From contig NZ_JAUYNV010000011.1 of assembly GCF_030698125.1 (NCBI RefSeq), forward strand, positions 1 through 64,000: 64,000 bases of DNA, in the 5' to 3' direction. Origin of the DNA: Methyloversatilis sp. Its GTDB lineage: Bacteria; Pseudomonadota; Gammaproteobacteria; Burkholderiales; Rhodocyclaceae. Positions 9,453-19,600 of this stretch are shown piece by piece. The notes under the pieces were generated by a model. That model saw only the letters and a list, made by a program, of their open reading frames with translations, was not told the DNA's origin and ran no database searches. Within the stretch, counting starts at the first letter, position 1, and the number at the start of each line of letters is the position of its first letter. A program made the translations under genes and the position numbers.

Positions 9453-10751
9453 TCAGCCGGGCCGCCCGTCGACCCGCGCGCGCACGAACCAGTTGCCGTA
9501 GCGCAGCGCCCAGCCCACCACAGCCGTGGCCCAGGCCAGCACCGCGAGCACGGTCAACGGCGTGGCGAGCGCGGGCCACAGCGCTGCGACCACGCGCAAC
9601 AGCACTGCGCTCTGCAGCACCCAGTAGAGCGCCCAGGCGGTGTTGTCGGCGGCGAGCGAGCGGCCGCTGTGGCCGCTGCTGACGCGCGTGGCCATTGCGA
9701 ACAGCGTGGCGCCGAGGTAGCCCATCGTCAGCGCGTGGATCGGCGCCAGGCCGAGCGATTGCGTATCGCCGCTCGAGGCCATGAGTGCATGCGACGTAGC
9801 CGAGAGCGCGAACGTGATGCCCAGCCACAGGAAGCCGGCGTGCAGCATCGCCAGCATCCGGATCTTCAGGCTTTGCACCAGGCCCCAGCGCACGGCGAGC
9901 CAGAGCAACAGCGCAGCGGCGGGCAACTCGACCACCACCTGAGCCCAGCGCAGCGCAGCGGGCAGCGGCCACCACCACAGTTGCGCCAGCGCGAACGGCA
10001 CTTCGAACCACAACGCACCGACGATCAGCCACAGCAGCGCCATCGGCCGCCAGGCGTCAAGCAAGGGCAATGCGCTGGCGCTGAAGAACGGCACCATGCG
10101 GTGCGACACGGCTGTGAACACGGTGGCGACAAAACCCCACAGCGCCACCTGCGTGGCGGCGCGCAACAGCGACTCGGAGCCCATCAGCAGCGCTGCCGCA
10201 GCGACCCACATCGTCAGTGCACCGACCGTGCAGGCCAGCGCCACGACGCGTGCGTGGCTGCGGTCGGGCACGCGGCTCGCGCGCAGGATCGTCGCGAAGC
10301 GCCAGCACAGCACGCTCCAGCCCGCCGCCACGAGCAGCATGCCCGTGCCGGCCGCGCCCGCATGCAGATGAAGGCCCGGCCACGTGATACACCAGCCGCC
10401 CGACATCGTGAGCACCGGCACGAGCAGGCAGCGTGCGGCCTCGTCGGGCTGGCCGAGCCAGCGCGGCCCGGCGGTGAACAGGAAGCCGACGATGAACAGC
10501 GGCGTGAAGCCCAGGCTCATCAGCAGCGCGTGCGCCGCCGGGGGCGACGCGGCCCAGGTCGCTGACAAACCTTGTGTCCGCATCAGCAGCACCGCTGCCC
10601 ACCACAGCGCGCTGCCTCCGAGCATCAGCGCACCCGCGAAAAAGCCGAGCCGGTGCGGTGCGGCGAGCAGCCAGCGCAGGTGCCAGCCGGGCTCGCCGAC
10701 GGGACCGGGCGCAGCCGCTGTGACCGGCGCCTGGATCTGAATGGACTTCAT
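9453..10751 (-). CDS. nnrS: NnrS family membrane protein (NO/nitrosative stress)
   Basis: This 432-aa haem- and copper-associated inner-membrane protein has about twelve hydrophobic spans. NnrS features visible include the N-terminal APHRLGFFAGALML, FTPLFIVGFLFTAGPRWLG, FTAVSHRMVPFFSASAL, IHALTMGYLGATLFAMATRVSSGHSGR and the final spans. In other bacteria NnrS relieves nitrosative stress and is controlled by NO-responsive FNR-family regulators. It lies 28 bp after the nitronate monooxygenase gene, and both follow a strong FNR-like box at 12083-12096. Confidence 0.92.
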   Translation of the reverse strand: MKSIQIQAPVTAAAPGPVGEPGWHLRWLLAAPHRLGFFAGALMLGGSALWWAAVLLMRTQGLSATWAASPPAAHALLMSLGFTPLFIVGFLFTAGPRWLGQPDEAARCLLVPVLTMSGGWCITWPGLHLHAGAAGTGMLLVAAGWSVLCWRFATILRASRVPDRSHARVVALACTVGALTMWVAAAALLMGSESLLRAATQVALWGFVATVFTAVSHRMVPFFSASALPLLDAWRPMALLWLIVGALWFEVPFALAQLWWWPLPAALRWAQVVVELPAAALLLWLAVRWGLVQSLKIRMLAMLHAGFLWLGITFALSATSHALMASSGDTQSLGLAPIHALTMGYLGATLFAMATRVSSGHSGRSLAADNTAWALYWVLQSAVLLRVVAALWPALATPLTVLAVLAWATAVVGWALRYGNWFVRARVDGRPG

Positions 10752-10779
10752 GCGGCTGCTTCGTGTGTGTGGGTGTCGC

Positions 10780-12006
10780 TCAGGTGCCCACCGCAGCGTT
10801 CGGCGTCAGCAGGCGCTGCATCAGCTCGCACACGCTGCGAATCTGGTCGCCGAACGGCAGCGCGCCAACACCGCGGAAGAACAGGCCCTTTTTCAGGTCG
10901 CCGCGCAGGGCCGCGGCAAGCTGCGTGTCGATGCAGAACTGGCCCCAGCCGGGCAGGCCGTCGCGCAGGCCGCACTGGGCCAGGCAGTCGAATGCGAGCG
11001 TGCAGCGCGGTTTCACATGCACCACGCTTTGCAACCTGGGCTCGGCCTTCAGGTAGTTCTTCAGCCACGGTGTTGCGACGGCGCGCGCCGGCAGGCCGGC
11101 CACGCTGGTGAACTCGACCATGTCGGCGTCGGTGGTCTGCGCCAGCACGCGCTTGAATTCGGCGTGGGCGTCGCACTCCTGCGTCACCGCGAACGGCGTG
11201 CCGAGCTGCACGCCCGCGGCGCCGAGTGCCTGCACGCGGGCGATGTCTTCGAACGAACGGATGCCGCCGGCGGCGATCAGCGGAATGTCGAGGCCGGCGC
11301 CACGCATGTAGGCGAGCGCCTCCGGGATCACGTTCTCGAACTCGAAGCGAGGGTCGTTCAAATCAGCGATCTTCGCCGCGCCGAGGTGGCCGCCGGCCAG
11401 GCGCGGGTGTTCGATCACGATCGCGTCGGGCAGGCGCTTCTTGCGCTCCCACTTGCGCAGCAGCAGCTGCACGCCACGCGCGTCCGACAGGATCGGCACG
11501 AGCAGCGCTTTCGGGTGGTCTTGCGCGAGGTCGGGCAGGTCGAGCGGCAGGCCGGCGCCGACCACCACCGCGTCAATGCCGCATTCGAGCGCGCGTGTCA
11601 CCGACGGGCCGTATTCGCTGACCGCACGCATCACGTTGATGGCGAGCAGCCCGCGCCCGCCCGCGAGTTCGCGCGCCGCGTGGATCTCGCGCGCCAGCGC
11701 TTCGAGGTTGGCCGCGTTGATGGCTTCTTTCGCCGCTTGCGTGGCGGCCGCACCGGCCGGCAGGTCGCGCGTGCGCTCCATCAGATCGGGGTGGTGGCGC
11801 CGCAGGTCGACCGACGAGATCGTGCCCATCGCACCGAGCGCAGCCACGCTGCCCGCGAGCCGGTGGGCCGACACGCCCACGCCCATGCCACCCTGCACGA
11901 TCGGCAGCAGCGTGCGCCCGCCCATGCGCAGCGGTGTGAGGCCGGTGGCGCAGAGCAGCGTCATCAGATCGCTGGCGTGGCCGGCAGCGGCGGTCGGGTC
12001 GGTCAT
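10780..12006 (-). CDS. Nitronate monooxygenase (2-nitropropane dioxygenase family)
   Basis: This 408-aa FMN-dependent TIM-barrel enzyme oxidises alkyl nitronates. Recognisable blocks are the N-terminal LLPIVQGGMGVGVSAHRLAGSVA flavin-binding region, AVVVGAGLPLDLPDL, EHPRLAGGHLG with a candidate catalytic His, IPLIAAGGI and GVQLGTPFAVTQECDA (phosphate binding). ATG 12006 is chosen over ATG 12078 because a candidate FNR box at 12083-12096 would put the transcript start near 12048. Placed between carbonic anhydrase and nnrS, it probably removes toxic nitro compounds or by-products during nitrate respiration (inference). Confidence 0.88.
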   Translation of the reverse strand: MTDPTAAAGHASDLMTLLCATGLTPLRMGGRTLLPIVQGGMGVGVSAHRLAGSVAALGAMGTISSVDLRRHHPDLMERTRDLPAGAAATQAAKEAINAANLEALAREIHAARELAGGRGLLAINVMRAVSEYGPSVTRALECGIDAVVVGAGLPLDLPDLAQDHPKALLVPILSDARGVQLLLRKWERKKRLPDAIVIEHPRLAGGHLGAAKIADLNDPRFEFENVIPEALAYMRGAGLDIPLIAAGGIRSFEDIARVQALGAAGVQLGTPFAVTQECDAHAEFKRVLAQTTDADMVEFTSVAGLPARAVATPWLKNYLKAEPRLQSVVHVKPRCTLAFDCLAQCGLRDGLPGWGQFCIDTQLAAALRGDLKKGLFFRGVGALPFGDQIRSVCELMQRLLTPNAAVGT

Positions 12007-12082
12007 GGATGTGTGGGCCGGGCGCTCGCGCGCGGCCTCGGTGGCAAGGCCTGCAAGGTAGCGGTGGGACGTGCCCATGGGT

Positions 12083-12096
12083 TTGACCGGGATCAA
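12083..12096 (-). promoter_or_regulatory. Candidate FNR/DNR box upstream of nitronate monooxygenase-nnrS
   Basis: TTGAC-CGGG-ATCAA (read on the plus strand; TTGAT-CCCG-GTCAA on the minus strand) matches TTGAT-N4-ATCAA at 9 of 10 positions. It overlaps the carbonic anhydrase stop codon and is centred 84 bp before the nitronate monooxygenase start. This suggests the last two genes of the nar block have their own oxygen- or NO-controlled promoter. Confidence 0.6.
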
Positions 12097-12833
12097 GCGC
12101 CGGGCAGGGCCGGCTCGATGTGTGCGGTGTGCGAACCGGGAGCGAGCGCCGCGTCGATCTCGTTGAAGATGCTGCTGCCGTCGTCGACCGGTGCCGAATC
12201 GAAGGGCCCGGTGCCACTGTGCTGGGCGCTGGAAGCCGGCACGAAGCTGCCGCTGCGCACGTCGAAGACATGCACTTCGCCGTCTTCGATCACGTAGTGC
12301 CAGCCGTGCAGCGCCAACCGGCCGGCCTCGACACGCTCGCGCACCATCGGGTAGCCCATCAGGCGCTCGAGCTGCAGCACCACCGAGCGCTGCTCGGTGC
12401 GGCGCAGCGCTTCCGGTGTCAGCTGCACCGGCAACGCGGCTTCGCGGCCGAGTTCCAGCCAGGCGGCGAGGTTGGTCGCGTGTGGCGTGGCTTCCTCGTA
12501 GAGCGCGCGAATACCGCCGCAATGGCTGTGACCGCAGACCACGATGCGCGTCACGTCGAGCTTGAGCACGGCGAACTCGATCGCGGCGGCGGTGCCGTGG
12601 TAACCGGCCGAGCCGTCGTGCGGCGGCACGAAGGCACCGACGTTGCGCACCATGAAGACTTCACCCGGCCCGGTGCCGGTGAGCAGGTAAGGCAGCAGGC
12701 GCGAGTCGGAGCAGCCGATGAACAGGATGGACGGGTGCTGCCCGTCCTGCATCAGCGACTCGAACTGGCCCTGCACGCCGGGGAAGTAGTCGTCGTGAAA
12801 GCGGCGCAGCCGCTGCAGCAGTTCGTCGGGCAT
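12093..12833 (-). CDS. Beta-class carbonic anhydrase
   Basis: This 246-aa zinc enzyme interconverts CO2 and bicarbonate. Zinc ligands Cys41 (in CSDSR, with Asp43 and Arg45), His102 and Cys105 (CGHSHCGG) are all present, and the MVRNVGAFVPP substrate-pocket segment is intact. It begins 19 bp after the NifM-like isomerase gene and belongs to the nar operon by spacing. Linking carbonic anhydrase with nitrate reductase may serve pH or bicarbonate balance during denitrification; the window also encodes Calvin-cycle enzymes. Confidence 0.93.
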   Translation of the reverse strand: MPDELLQRLRRFHDDYFPGVQGQFESLMQDGQHPSILFIGCSDSRLLPYLLTGTGPGEVFMVRNVGAFVPPHDGSAGYHGTAAAIEFAVLKLDVTRIVVCGHSHCGGIRALYEEATPHATNLAAWLELGREAALPVQLTPEALRRTEQRSVVLQLERLMGYPMVRERVEAGRLALHGWHYVIEDGEVHVFDVRSGSFVPASSAQHSGTGPFDSAPVDDGSSIFNEIDAALAPGSHTAHIEPALPGA

Positions 12834-12852
12834 CGGCGCCTGCCCGTCGGGC

Positions 12853-13665
12853 CTACTGGACCAGCGGCGTGGTGGCGGCGTCGAGGTCGACACCCTCGAC
12901 CACGGCCGCGCCGGCCAGCAGCTGCAGGCACTGGCGCAGCGCCGCCACGTAGGTCTGCTGGCGCAGCGCCATCTCGACCGCGCCGCGCACCACCTCGAAG
13001 GGCTGGGGCACGCCGCCCTCGCGCTCGAGCACCTCGACCACGTGCAGGCCGAACCGGCTGTGCACCAGGCGCGGCAATACGCCGACCTCGACATGGCCGA
13101 ACAATTCGCGCGCGAACTCGCTCGCGCAGTCGGCCGGGGCGAGCCAGCCGAGCTCGCCACCCTGTTCGCCGCTCGGGCAGTTCGACAGCTTGCGTGCCGA
13201 CGTGCCGAAGCCGTCGTTGGCGCTGCCATCGTGGCAGCGCACGTCGAGCAGGCAGGCTTCGGCGCGGTTGCGCAGCGCCACAACGTCCATGCCGGGAGTC
13301 ACGGCGAACAGGATGTGCCGCACCCGCACCCGCTCGCCGCTGCGCCAGCGCGCCGGCTGCGCCGCGAAGTGGCGCTGGCAGGCTTCGATCGATGGCTCAG
13401 GAACGGGCAGTTCGCGCTCCAGCCACGTGTCGATTGCCGCCGACGCGGCTTCGCTGACCACGCCGTCGCCGGCGGGGGCGTCGCTCGTGTCGAGCAGGCC
13501 GGCCTGCATCGCCGCCTGGCGCAGCAGCTCGGTGCAGGCCCGCTGGCGCAGTTCTTCCGGCGCGAGGTTCTCGGCGGCGCTGTTCAAGGCCACGCCGTTG
13601 ATGCGCGCCACAAGCACCGGCACGGCCTGCGCGGCAGCGCTGAAGTCGACGGTTTCCACCAGCAT
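12853..13665 (-). CDS. Parvulin-type peptidyl-prolyl isomerase, NifM-like, in the nar operon
   Basis: About 270 aa. The N-terminal half is a helical chaperone-like region, and the C-terminal half (about residues 115-230) is a parvulin domain with VRVRHILFAV, the GGELGWLAPADC block and HSRFGLHVVEVLEREGG. No signal peptide is seen, which suits a cytoplasmic folding factor like NifM or a NarG/NarH maturation aid rather than periplasmic SurA. The ATG at 13665 is preferred because GAGGAGA lies just upstream. Spacing is 19 bp after narI and 19 bp before carbonic anhydrase. Confidence 0.85.
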   Translation of the reverse strand: MLVETVDFSAAAQAVPVLVARINGVALNSAAENLAPEELRQRACTELLRQAAMQAGLLDTSDAPAGDGVVSEAASAAIDTWLERELPVPEPSIEACQRHFAAQPARWRSGERVRVRHILFAVTPGMDVVALRNRAEACLLDVRCHDGSANDGFGTSARKLSNCPSGEQGGELGWLAPADCASEFARELFGHVEVGVLPRLVHSRFGLHVVEVLEREGGVPQPFEVVRGAVEMALRQQTYVAALRQCLQLLAGAAVVEGVDLDAATTPLVQ

Positions 13666-13684
13666 GTTCTTGTCTCCTCGAGGT

Positions 13685-14419
13685 TCAGACACTCGCGCCG
13701 GGCTGGCGCGGTTCGTTGTGGCCGGGCGGCAGATTCAGGCGCCGGCTGCGCACGACCTGGTGCGGGCGGAACAGGAACGAGACCGTGGCGAAGCCGCTCC
13801 ACACGTGCACCAGCCGGCTGAACGGGAACAGCAGGAAGATCGTCATGCCGAACACGATGTGGACCAGGTACGGCCAGGGCAGGGTGCTGAGCAGGGTGGC
13901 ATCGACCGGCCGCAGCGTGACGATGCGCTGGGCCCAGTCGGCCAGGATCAGCATCACGCTGCCGTCGGCGTGCTGCCATGAAAACGGCAGCGTGATCAGC
14001 CCCACCCCCAGCTGCACCCACAGGATCACCAGCACCGCGATGTCGGTGCGGTGGCTGGTCAGGCGAATGCGCGGGTCGAAGACACGCCGATACAGCAGCA
14101 TCGACAGGCCGACAAAACAGAAGGCCCCGGCGATGCCGCCGGCCACCACCGCCATCGTCTGCTTGGTGGCGGCACTCATGAACACGCCGTACACGCTGTG
14201 CGGCGTGAACAGCCCGACCATGTGGCCGAAGAACAGGAACAGGATGCCGAAGTGAAAGAGGTTGCTGCCCCAGCGCAGCAGGCCGGCGCGCAGCAGCTGC
14301 GACGAATCGCTCTTCCAGCTGTACTGGTTCTGGTCGAAGCGGATCAGGCTGCCCATCACGAACACCGTGAAGCACACGTACGGGTAGACCTGGAACAGAA
14401 AACCGTAGACGCCGCTCAT
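13685..14419 (-). CDS. narI: Respiratory nitrate reductase gamma subunit (cytochrome b)
   Basis: This 244-aa inner-membrane dihaem cytochrome b takes electrons from quinol and passes them to NarH. Five spans are visible. The four haem-ligand histidines fall at residues 56, 66, 187 and 205, the same numbers as in E. coli NarI. The C-terminus is longer and ends in a basic/proline-rich tail. The start at 14419 overlaps narJ by 4 bp (ATGA). Confidence 0.97.
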   Translation of the reverse strand: MSGVYGFLFQVYPYVCFTVFVMGSLIRFDQNQYSWKSDSSQLLRAGLLRWGSNLFHFGILFLFFGHMVGLFTPHSVYGVFMSAATKQTMAVVAGGIAGAFCFVGLSMLLYRRVFDPRIRLTSHRTDIAVLVILWVQLGVGLITLPFSWQHADGSVMLILADWAQRIVTLRPVDATLLSTLPWPYLVHIVFGMTIFLLFPFSRLVHVWSGFATVSFLFRPHQVVRSRRLNLPPGHNEPRQPGASV

Positions 14420-15120
14420 GACGCTGCTCCTGTGGGTGCCGCGGCCGCGCTGCGCTGGCGAACGACGTGGATGGGTTGGGCCTGGCCGGGCTTGGCCTGG
14501 CCCTTCGACGAACAACCGTCGAACACCACCGGCTCGGCCCAGCTCTCATCCAGCGCTTCTTCCGCGGCGGGCGTGACCGGCTGCGCCTTTTCGCCGGCCA
14601 GCTCGAGCAAGGCGCCGAGCACGCTGGCGTAGGCACTTTCGCGCTGCTGCAGCGCATTGAAGATCGCGTTGAAGATGTGCGCCATCTCGCCGAGAAAGGC
14701 GCGGGCCTCCAAGGGCGGCTGGGTCGACACGAATTCGAGCACCGCCGGCAGGTAGTCGGGCAGCTCGCCTTCGGCCAGCACGAGGCCGGCGTTCTCGTAG
14801 GTCTGCCCGAGGTCGATCATGGCCGGGCCGCGGTCGCGCGAGTCGCCGTGCACGTGCTCGAACAGGTGCAGCGAGGTGGCGCGCCCACGGTCGAAGAGTT
14901 CGACGTAGTCCGACTCGGTGCCCAGCACGTCGGCGCGGCGCAGCGTGTCCATCAGCGTGTCGAGCTCGGTACGGCGTGTGTGCGACAACGCGCTTTCGTC
15001 GCGCAGCAGGTCGCGCATTTCGGGCAGAAAGCGGCGCAGCCGCGCGTCGGGGTAGCCGAGCAGGGCCGCGAGAACGCGCAGGCTCTTCGTCATCGGCCGG
15101 GGTGTGTTGTGCTTGAACAT
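14416..15120 (-). CDS. narJ: Nitrate reductase molybdenum cofactor assembly chaperone
   Basis: This 234-aa cytoplasmic chaperone of the TorD/NarJ family binds apo-NarGH and guides cofactor insertion and membrane attachment. Typical features are the N-terminal LRVLAALLGYPD, DYVELFDRGRATSLHLFEHVHGDSRDRGPAMIDL and DYLPAVLEF. It lies 2 bp after narH and overlaps narI by 4 bp, so it is translationally coupled on both sides. The last 45 residues are low-complexity (Lys/Gly/Gln/Ala). Confidence 0.95.
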   Translation of the reverse strand: MFKHNTPRPMTKSLRVLAALLGYPDARLRRFLPEMRDLLRDESALSHTRRTELDTLMDTLRRADVLGTESDYVELFDRGRATSLHLFEHVHGDSRDRGPAMIDLGQTYENAGLVLAEGELPDYLPAVLEFVSTQPPLEARAFLGEMAHIFNAIFNALQQRESAYASVLGALLELAGEKAQPVTPAAEEALDESWAEPVVFDGCSSKGQAKPGQAQPIHVVRQRSAAAAPTGAAS

Positions 15121-15122
15121 GG

Positions 15123-16646
15123 TCAGACCTCCGCCTTGATGGGAATGGTGCGTTTCTTGTCGCCGCCGAACAGGCTGGTTTCGCTCGTGCCTTCGGAGCA
15201 GCCGTTGCCGAAGGTGAAGCCGCAGCCGCCACGCACGTTGAAGGTGTTTTCGGCGTATTCGCGGTGCGTGCTCGGGATCACGAAGCGGTCTTCGTAGTTG
15301 GCGATCGCCATCACGTGGTACATGTCCTCGACCTCGGCCTGCGTGATCTGCACCTGCTGCAGCACGCCGTGGTTGATGCGGCCGTTGACGTGTTTGTCGC
15401 GCTGGTAGGCGCGCATCGCGAGCATGCGTTCGAGCGCGCGCACCACCGGCTGCGTGTCGCCGGCGGTCAGCAGGTTGGCGAGGTATTTCACCGGGATGCG
15501 CAGCTGGTTCACGTCCGGAATCTCGCCGTTGATGCCGACCTGGCCGGCGTTGGCGGCGGCGCTGATCGGCGACAGCGGCGGCACGTACCACACCATGGGC
15601 AGCGTGCGGTATTCCGGGTGCAGCGGCAGCGCCACCTTCCATTCGACCGCCATCTTGTAGACGGGGCTGCGGCGGGCCGCTTCCATCCACGCGTCGGGGA
15701 TGCCGTCGGCACGCGCCTGTTCGATCACTTTCGGGTCGTTCGGGTCGAGGAAGATGTCGAGCTGCGCCTGGTACAGGTCGCGGTCGTGTTCGACCGACGC
15801 CGCTTCCTGGATGCGGTCGGCGTCGTACAGCAGCACGCCGAGGTAGCGGATGCGACCGACACAGGTTTCCGAGCACACGGTGGGCTGGCCCGCTTCGATG
15901 CGCGGGTAGCAGAAGATGCACTTTTCGGCCTTGCCCGACTGCCAGTTGTAATAGATCTTCTTGTACGGACAGCCGGACACGCACATGCGCCAGCCGCGGC
16001 ACTTGTCCTGGTCGATCAGCACGATGCCGTCTTCTTCGCGCTTGTAGATCGAGCCCGACGGGCACGACGCGACACAGGCCGGGTTCAGGCAGTGTTCGCA
16101 CAGCCGCGGCAGGTACATCATGAAGGTGTTCTCGAACTGGCCGTAGATGTCCTTCTGCACTTCGTCGAAGTTCTTGTCCTTCGAACGCTTGCTGAATTCG
16201 CCGCCGAGGATTTCTTCCCAGTTCGGACCCCATTCGATCTTTTCCATGCGCTTGCCGGTGATCAGGCTGCGCGGTCGTGCCGTCGGCGCGGCCTTCATTT
16301 CGGGCGCCGACTGCAGGTGTTCGTAGTCGAAGGTGAAGGGCTCGTAGTAGTCGTCGATTTCCGGCAGGTGCGGGTTGGCGAAGATCTTCATCAGAAGCTG
16401 CCACTTGCCGCCCTGGCGCGGCGCGATGCTGCCGTCGGCACGGCGCACCCAGCCGCCCTGCCACTTGTCCTGGTTCTCCCATTCCTTCGGGTAGCCGATG
16501 CCGGGCTTGGTTTCGACGTTGTTGAACCAGGCGTATTCCATGCCGGGGCGGCTCGTCCACACGTTCTTGCAGGTGACCGAGCAGGTGTGGCAACCGATGC
16601 ATTTGTCGAGATTCAGCACCATGCCTATCTGGGCTCTTATCTTCAT
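15123..16646 (-). CDS. narH: Respiratory nitrate reductase beta subunit (Fe-S)
   Basis: This 507-aa electron-transfer subunit has four Fe-S clusters. The first cysteine group is C16-x2-C19-x2-C22-x3-C26. The CRGWRMCVSGCPYKKIYYNW block has Trp in place of one Cys, which marks the [3Fe-4S] cluster typical of NarH. Downstream come CIFCYPRIEAGQPTVCSETC and the conserved GGCGFTFGNGCSEGTS C-terminal block. The start ATG at 16646 has TGAGGAGA as ribosome-binding site. It lies 11 bp after narG. Confidence 0.97.
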   Translation of the reverse strand: MKIRAQIGMVLNLDKCIGCHTCSVTCKNVWTSRPGMEYAWFNNVETKPGIGYPKEWENQDKWQGGWVRRADGSIAPRQGGKWQLLMKIFANPHLPEIDDYYEPFTFDYEHLQSAPEMKAAPTARPRSLITGKRMEKIEWGPNWEEILGGEFSKRSKDKNFDEVQKDIYGQFENTFMMYLPRLCEHCLNPACVASCPSGSIYKREEDGIVLIDQDKCRGWRMCVSGCPYKKIYYNWQSGKAEKCIFCYPRIEAGQPTVCSETCVGRIRYLGVLLYDADRIQEAASVEHDRDLYQAQLDIFLDPNDPKVIEQARADGIPDAWMEAARRSPVYKMAVEWKVALPLHPEYRTLPMVWYVPPLSPISAAANAGQVGINGEIPDVNQLRIPVKYLANLLTAGDTQPVVRALERMLAMRAYQRDKHVNGRINHGVLQQVQITQAEVEDMYHVMAIANYEDRFVIPSTHREYAENTFNVRGGCGFTFGNGCSEGTSETSLFGGDKKRTIPIKAEV

Positions 16647-16657
16647 ATCCGTTCTCC

Positions 16658-19600
16658 TCAGGCGTGAGCCGTATCGGCCGCAGCCGCTTCGTCGTCGAGC
16701 CAGTCGACCCGCTTCATCTTGCGTACCACCACGAATTCGTCGCGGTTGGTACCGATGGTTCCGTAGTAGTTGAAGCCGTAGCTGAACTGCGCGTAGCCGC
16801 CGATCATGTGCGTGGGCTTGAGCACGATGCGGGTGACCGAGTTGTGGATGCCGCCGCGCGCGCCGGTGATTTCCGACCCCGGCGTGTTCACGATCTTTTC
16901 CTGCGCGTGATACATCAGCACCATGCCCGGGTTGACCCGCTGGCTCACCACGGCGCGCGCCGCGATGGCGCCGTTGAGGTTGAACAGCTCGATCCAGTCG
17001 TTGTCGACGATGCCGGCGCGTTTCGCGTCGTCTTCGCTCATCCACACGCAGGGACCGCCGCGGCTCAGCGTGAGCATCAGCAGGTTGTCGGTGTAGGTCG
17101 AGTGGATGCCCCACTTCTGGTGCGGCGTGATGAAGTTGAGCGCGATCTCCGGGTTGCCGTTCGGCTTGATGCCCTGGATGCCGGCCGTGGTCTTCAGGTC
17201 CACCGGCGGGCGGTAGCTGCTGAAGCCTTCGCCGAAGGCGATCATCCACGGATGGTCCATGTAGAACTGCTGGCGCCCGGTCAGCGTGCGCCACGGGATC
17301 ATTTCGTGCACGTTGGTGTAGCCGGCGTTGTACGACACGGTTTCCGACTCGATGCCGCTCCAGGTCGGGCTGGAGATGATCTTGCGCGGCTGTGCCTGGA
17401 TGTCGCGGAAGCGGATCTTCTCGTCTTCGCGATGTATCGCCAGATGGGTGTGGTCGAGCCCGGTCTGTTTTCCCAGCGCTTCCCACGCCTTGACGGCGAC
17501 GTGGCCGTTGGTTTCCGGTGCCAGCATCAGCACCACTTCGGCCGCGTCGATGTCGGTTTCGATCTTCGGCATGCCGCAGGTCACGCCTTCGGCGGTGACC
17601 AGGCCGCTCAGTTCGCCCAACTGCTTCACTTCGGTCTGCGTGTTCCACGCAATGCCCTTGCCGCCGTTGCCAACCTTCGCCATCAGCGGCCCGAGCGCGG
17701 TGAAGCGCTTGAACACATTCGGGTAGTCGCGCTCGACGACGACCAGATTCGGTGCGGTCTTGCCGGGAATCAATTCGCATTCGCCGCGCTTCCAGTCCTT
17801 CACGTCGAAGGGTTGTGCCAGCTCGGACGGGCTGTCGTGCATCAGCGGCATCAGCACCAGTTCGCGTTCGACGCCAAGGTGCCCGACGCACACTTCGCTG
17901 AACTTCTTCGCGAAGCCCTTGTAGATGTCCCAGTCGCTGCGCGACTGCCAGGCCGGATCGACCGCCGTCGACAGCGGGTGGATGAAGGGATGCATGTCGC
18001 TGGTATTGAGGTCGTTCTTCTCGTACCAGGTGGCGGTGGGCAGCACGATGTCGGAATACAGGCAGGTGGTGCTCATGCGGAAGTCGAGCGTCACCAGCAA
18101 GTCCAGCTTGCCTTCGGGTGCCTTGTCGTGCCAGACGACTTCGGTGGGCTTGGCCTCTTCGATTCCGAGGTCCTTGCCCTGCACGCCATTGCTGGTGCCC
18201 AGCAGATGCTTGAGGAAATACTCGTGGCCCTTGCCCGACGAACCGAGGATGTTGGAGCGCCACACGAACATGTTGCGCGGCCAGTTGTCCGGGTGATCGG
18301 GGTCGGTGCAGCTCATTTTCAGCGTGCCGTCCTGGAGCCCCCTGACCGCGTATGCCTTCGGGTCCAGGCCGGCCGCGGTGGCGTCCTTCACCACCTGCAG
18401 CGGATTGGTCTGCAGTTGCGGTGCCGACGGCAGCCAGCCCATGCGTTCGGCGCGCACGTTGTAGTCGATCATGCTGCCGCCGTACATCTTTGCGTCGGCC
18501 AGCGGCGAAATGACTTCTTCCATGCCCAGCTTTTCGTAGCGCCACTGGTCGGTGTGCGCGTAGAAGAAGCTGGTGCTGTTCATCTGCCGCGGCGGGCGTA
18601 TCCAGTCGAGTGCAAACGCCAGTGCCGTCCAGCCGGTCTGCGGGCGCAGTTTTTCCTGGCCGACGTAATGCGCCCAGCCGCCACCGCTCTGGCCGATGCA
18701 GCCGCACATCATCAGCATGTTGATGACGCCGCGGTAGTTCATGTCGCTGTGATACCAGTGGTTCATCGCGGCGCCGATGATGACCATGGACTTGCCGTGG
18801 GTCTTGTGCGCGTTCTCCGCGAACTGGCGCGCCACGGTGATGAGCTGCGCACGTGGCGTGCCGGTGATGCGCTCCTGCCAGGCCGGCGTGTAGGGCGTGT
18901 CGTCGTCGAAGTCCTTCGCTGCCAGCTCACCCGGCAGGCCGCGTGCCACGCCGTAGTTGGCGACCTGCAGATCGAACACCGTGGCGACCAGTGCTTCGCG
19001 CTTTTCGCCCGCCTTGCCCAGTGCGATGCGCTGCACCGGTACGGTGCGGACCAGCACGTCGGTCTGCGTGTTGTGCGGGAAATGTTCGCTGACGATGCCG
19101 CCGAAGTAGGGGAAGCCCACCTTCGCGGTTTCGCCGCTCGGCGTGTCGCCTTCGAGCAGCGACAGCTTCAGCGTGACGTCGCTGCCGTGGCGTGCTTCCT
19201 TCGCTTCGAGGTTCCACTGACCCTCGTCGGCACGTCCGTCCGGACCCCAGCGGAAACCGATGGCGCCGTGCGGCAGCACGACCTTGCCCTCGTCGTCGAA
19301 GGCGACCGTCTTCCATTCGGGGTTGTTGGCCTGACCGAGCTTGCCGTTGAAGTCGGATGCGCGTACATAGCGGTCCGGCACCATGATGACCTCGCCGCTC
19401 GGCAGCGTGTGCTCCTTGAGCATCACCAGCATCGGCATGTCGGTGTAGCGGCGCACGTAGTCGTCGAAGTAGGGGCTGCGCTCACCGTTTTCCGGAAAGT
19501 AGAACTCCTTCAGGATGACGTGGCCCATCGCCATCGCCACCGCGGCATCGGTGCCCTGCTTCGGGTTCATCCAGATGTCGGCCAGCTTGGCAACTTCGGA

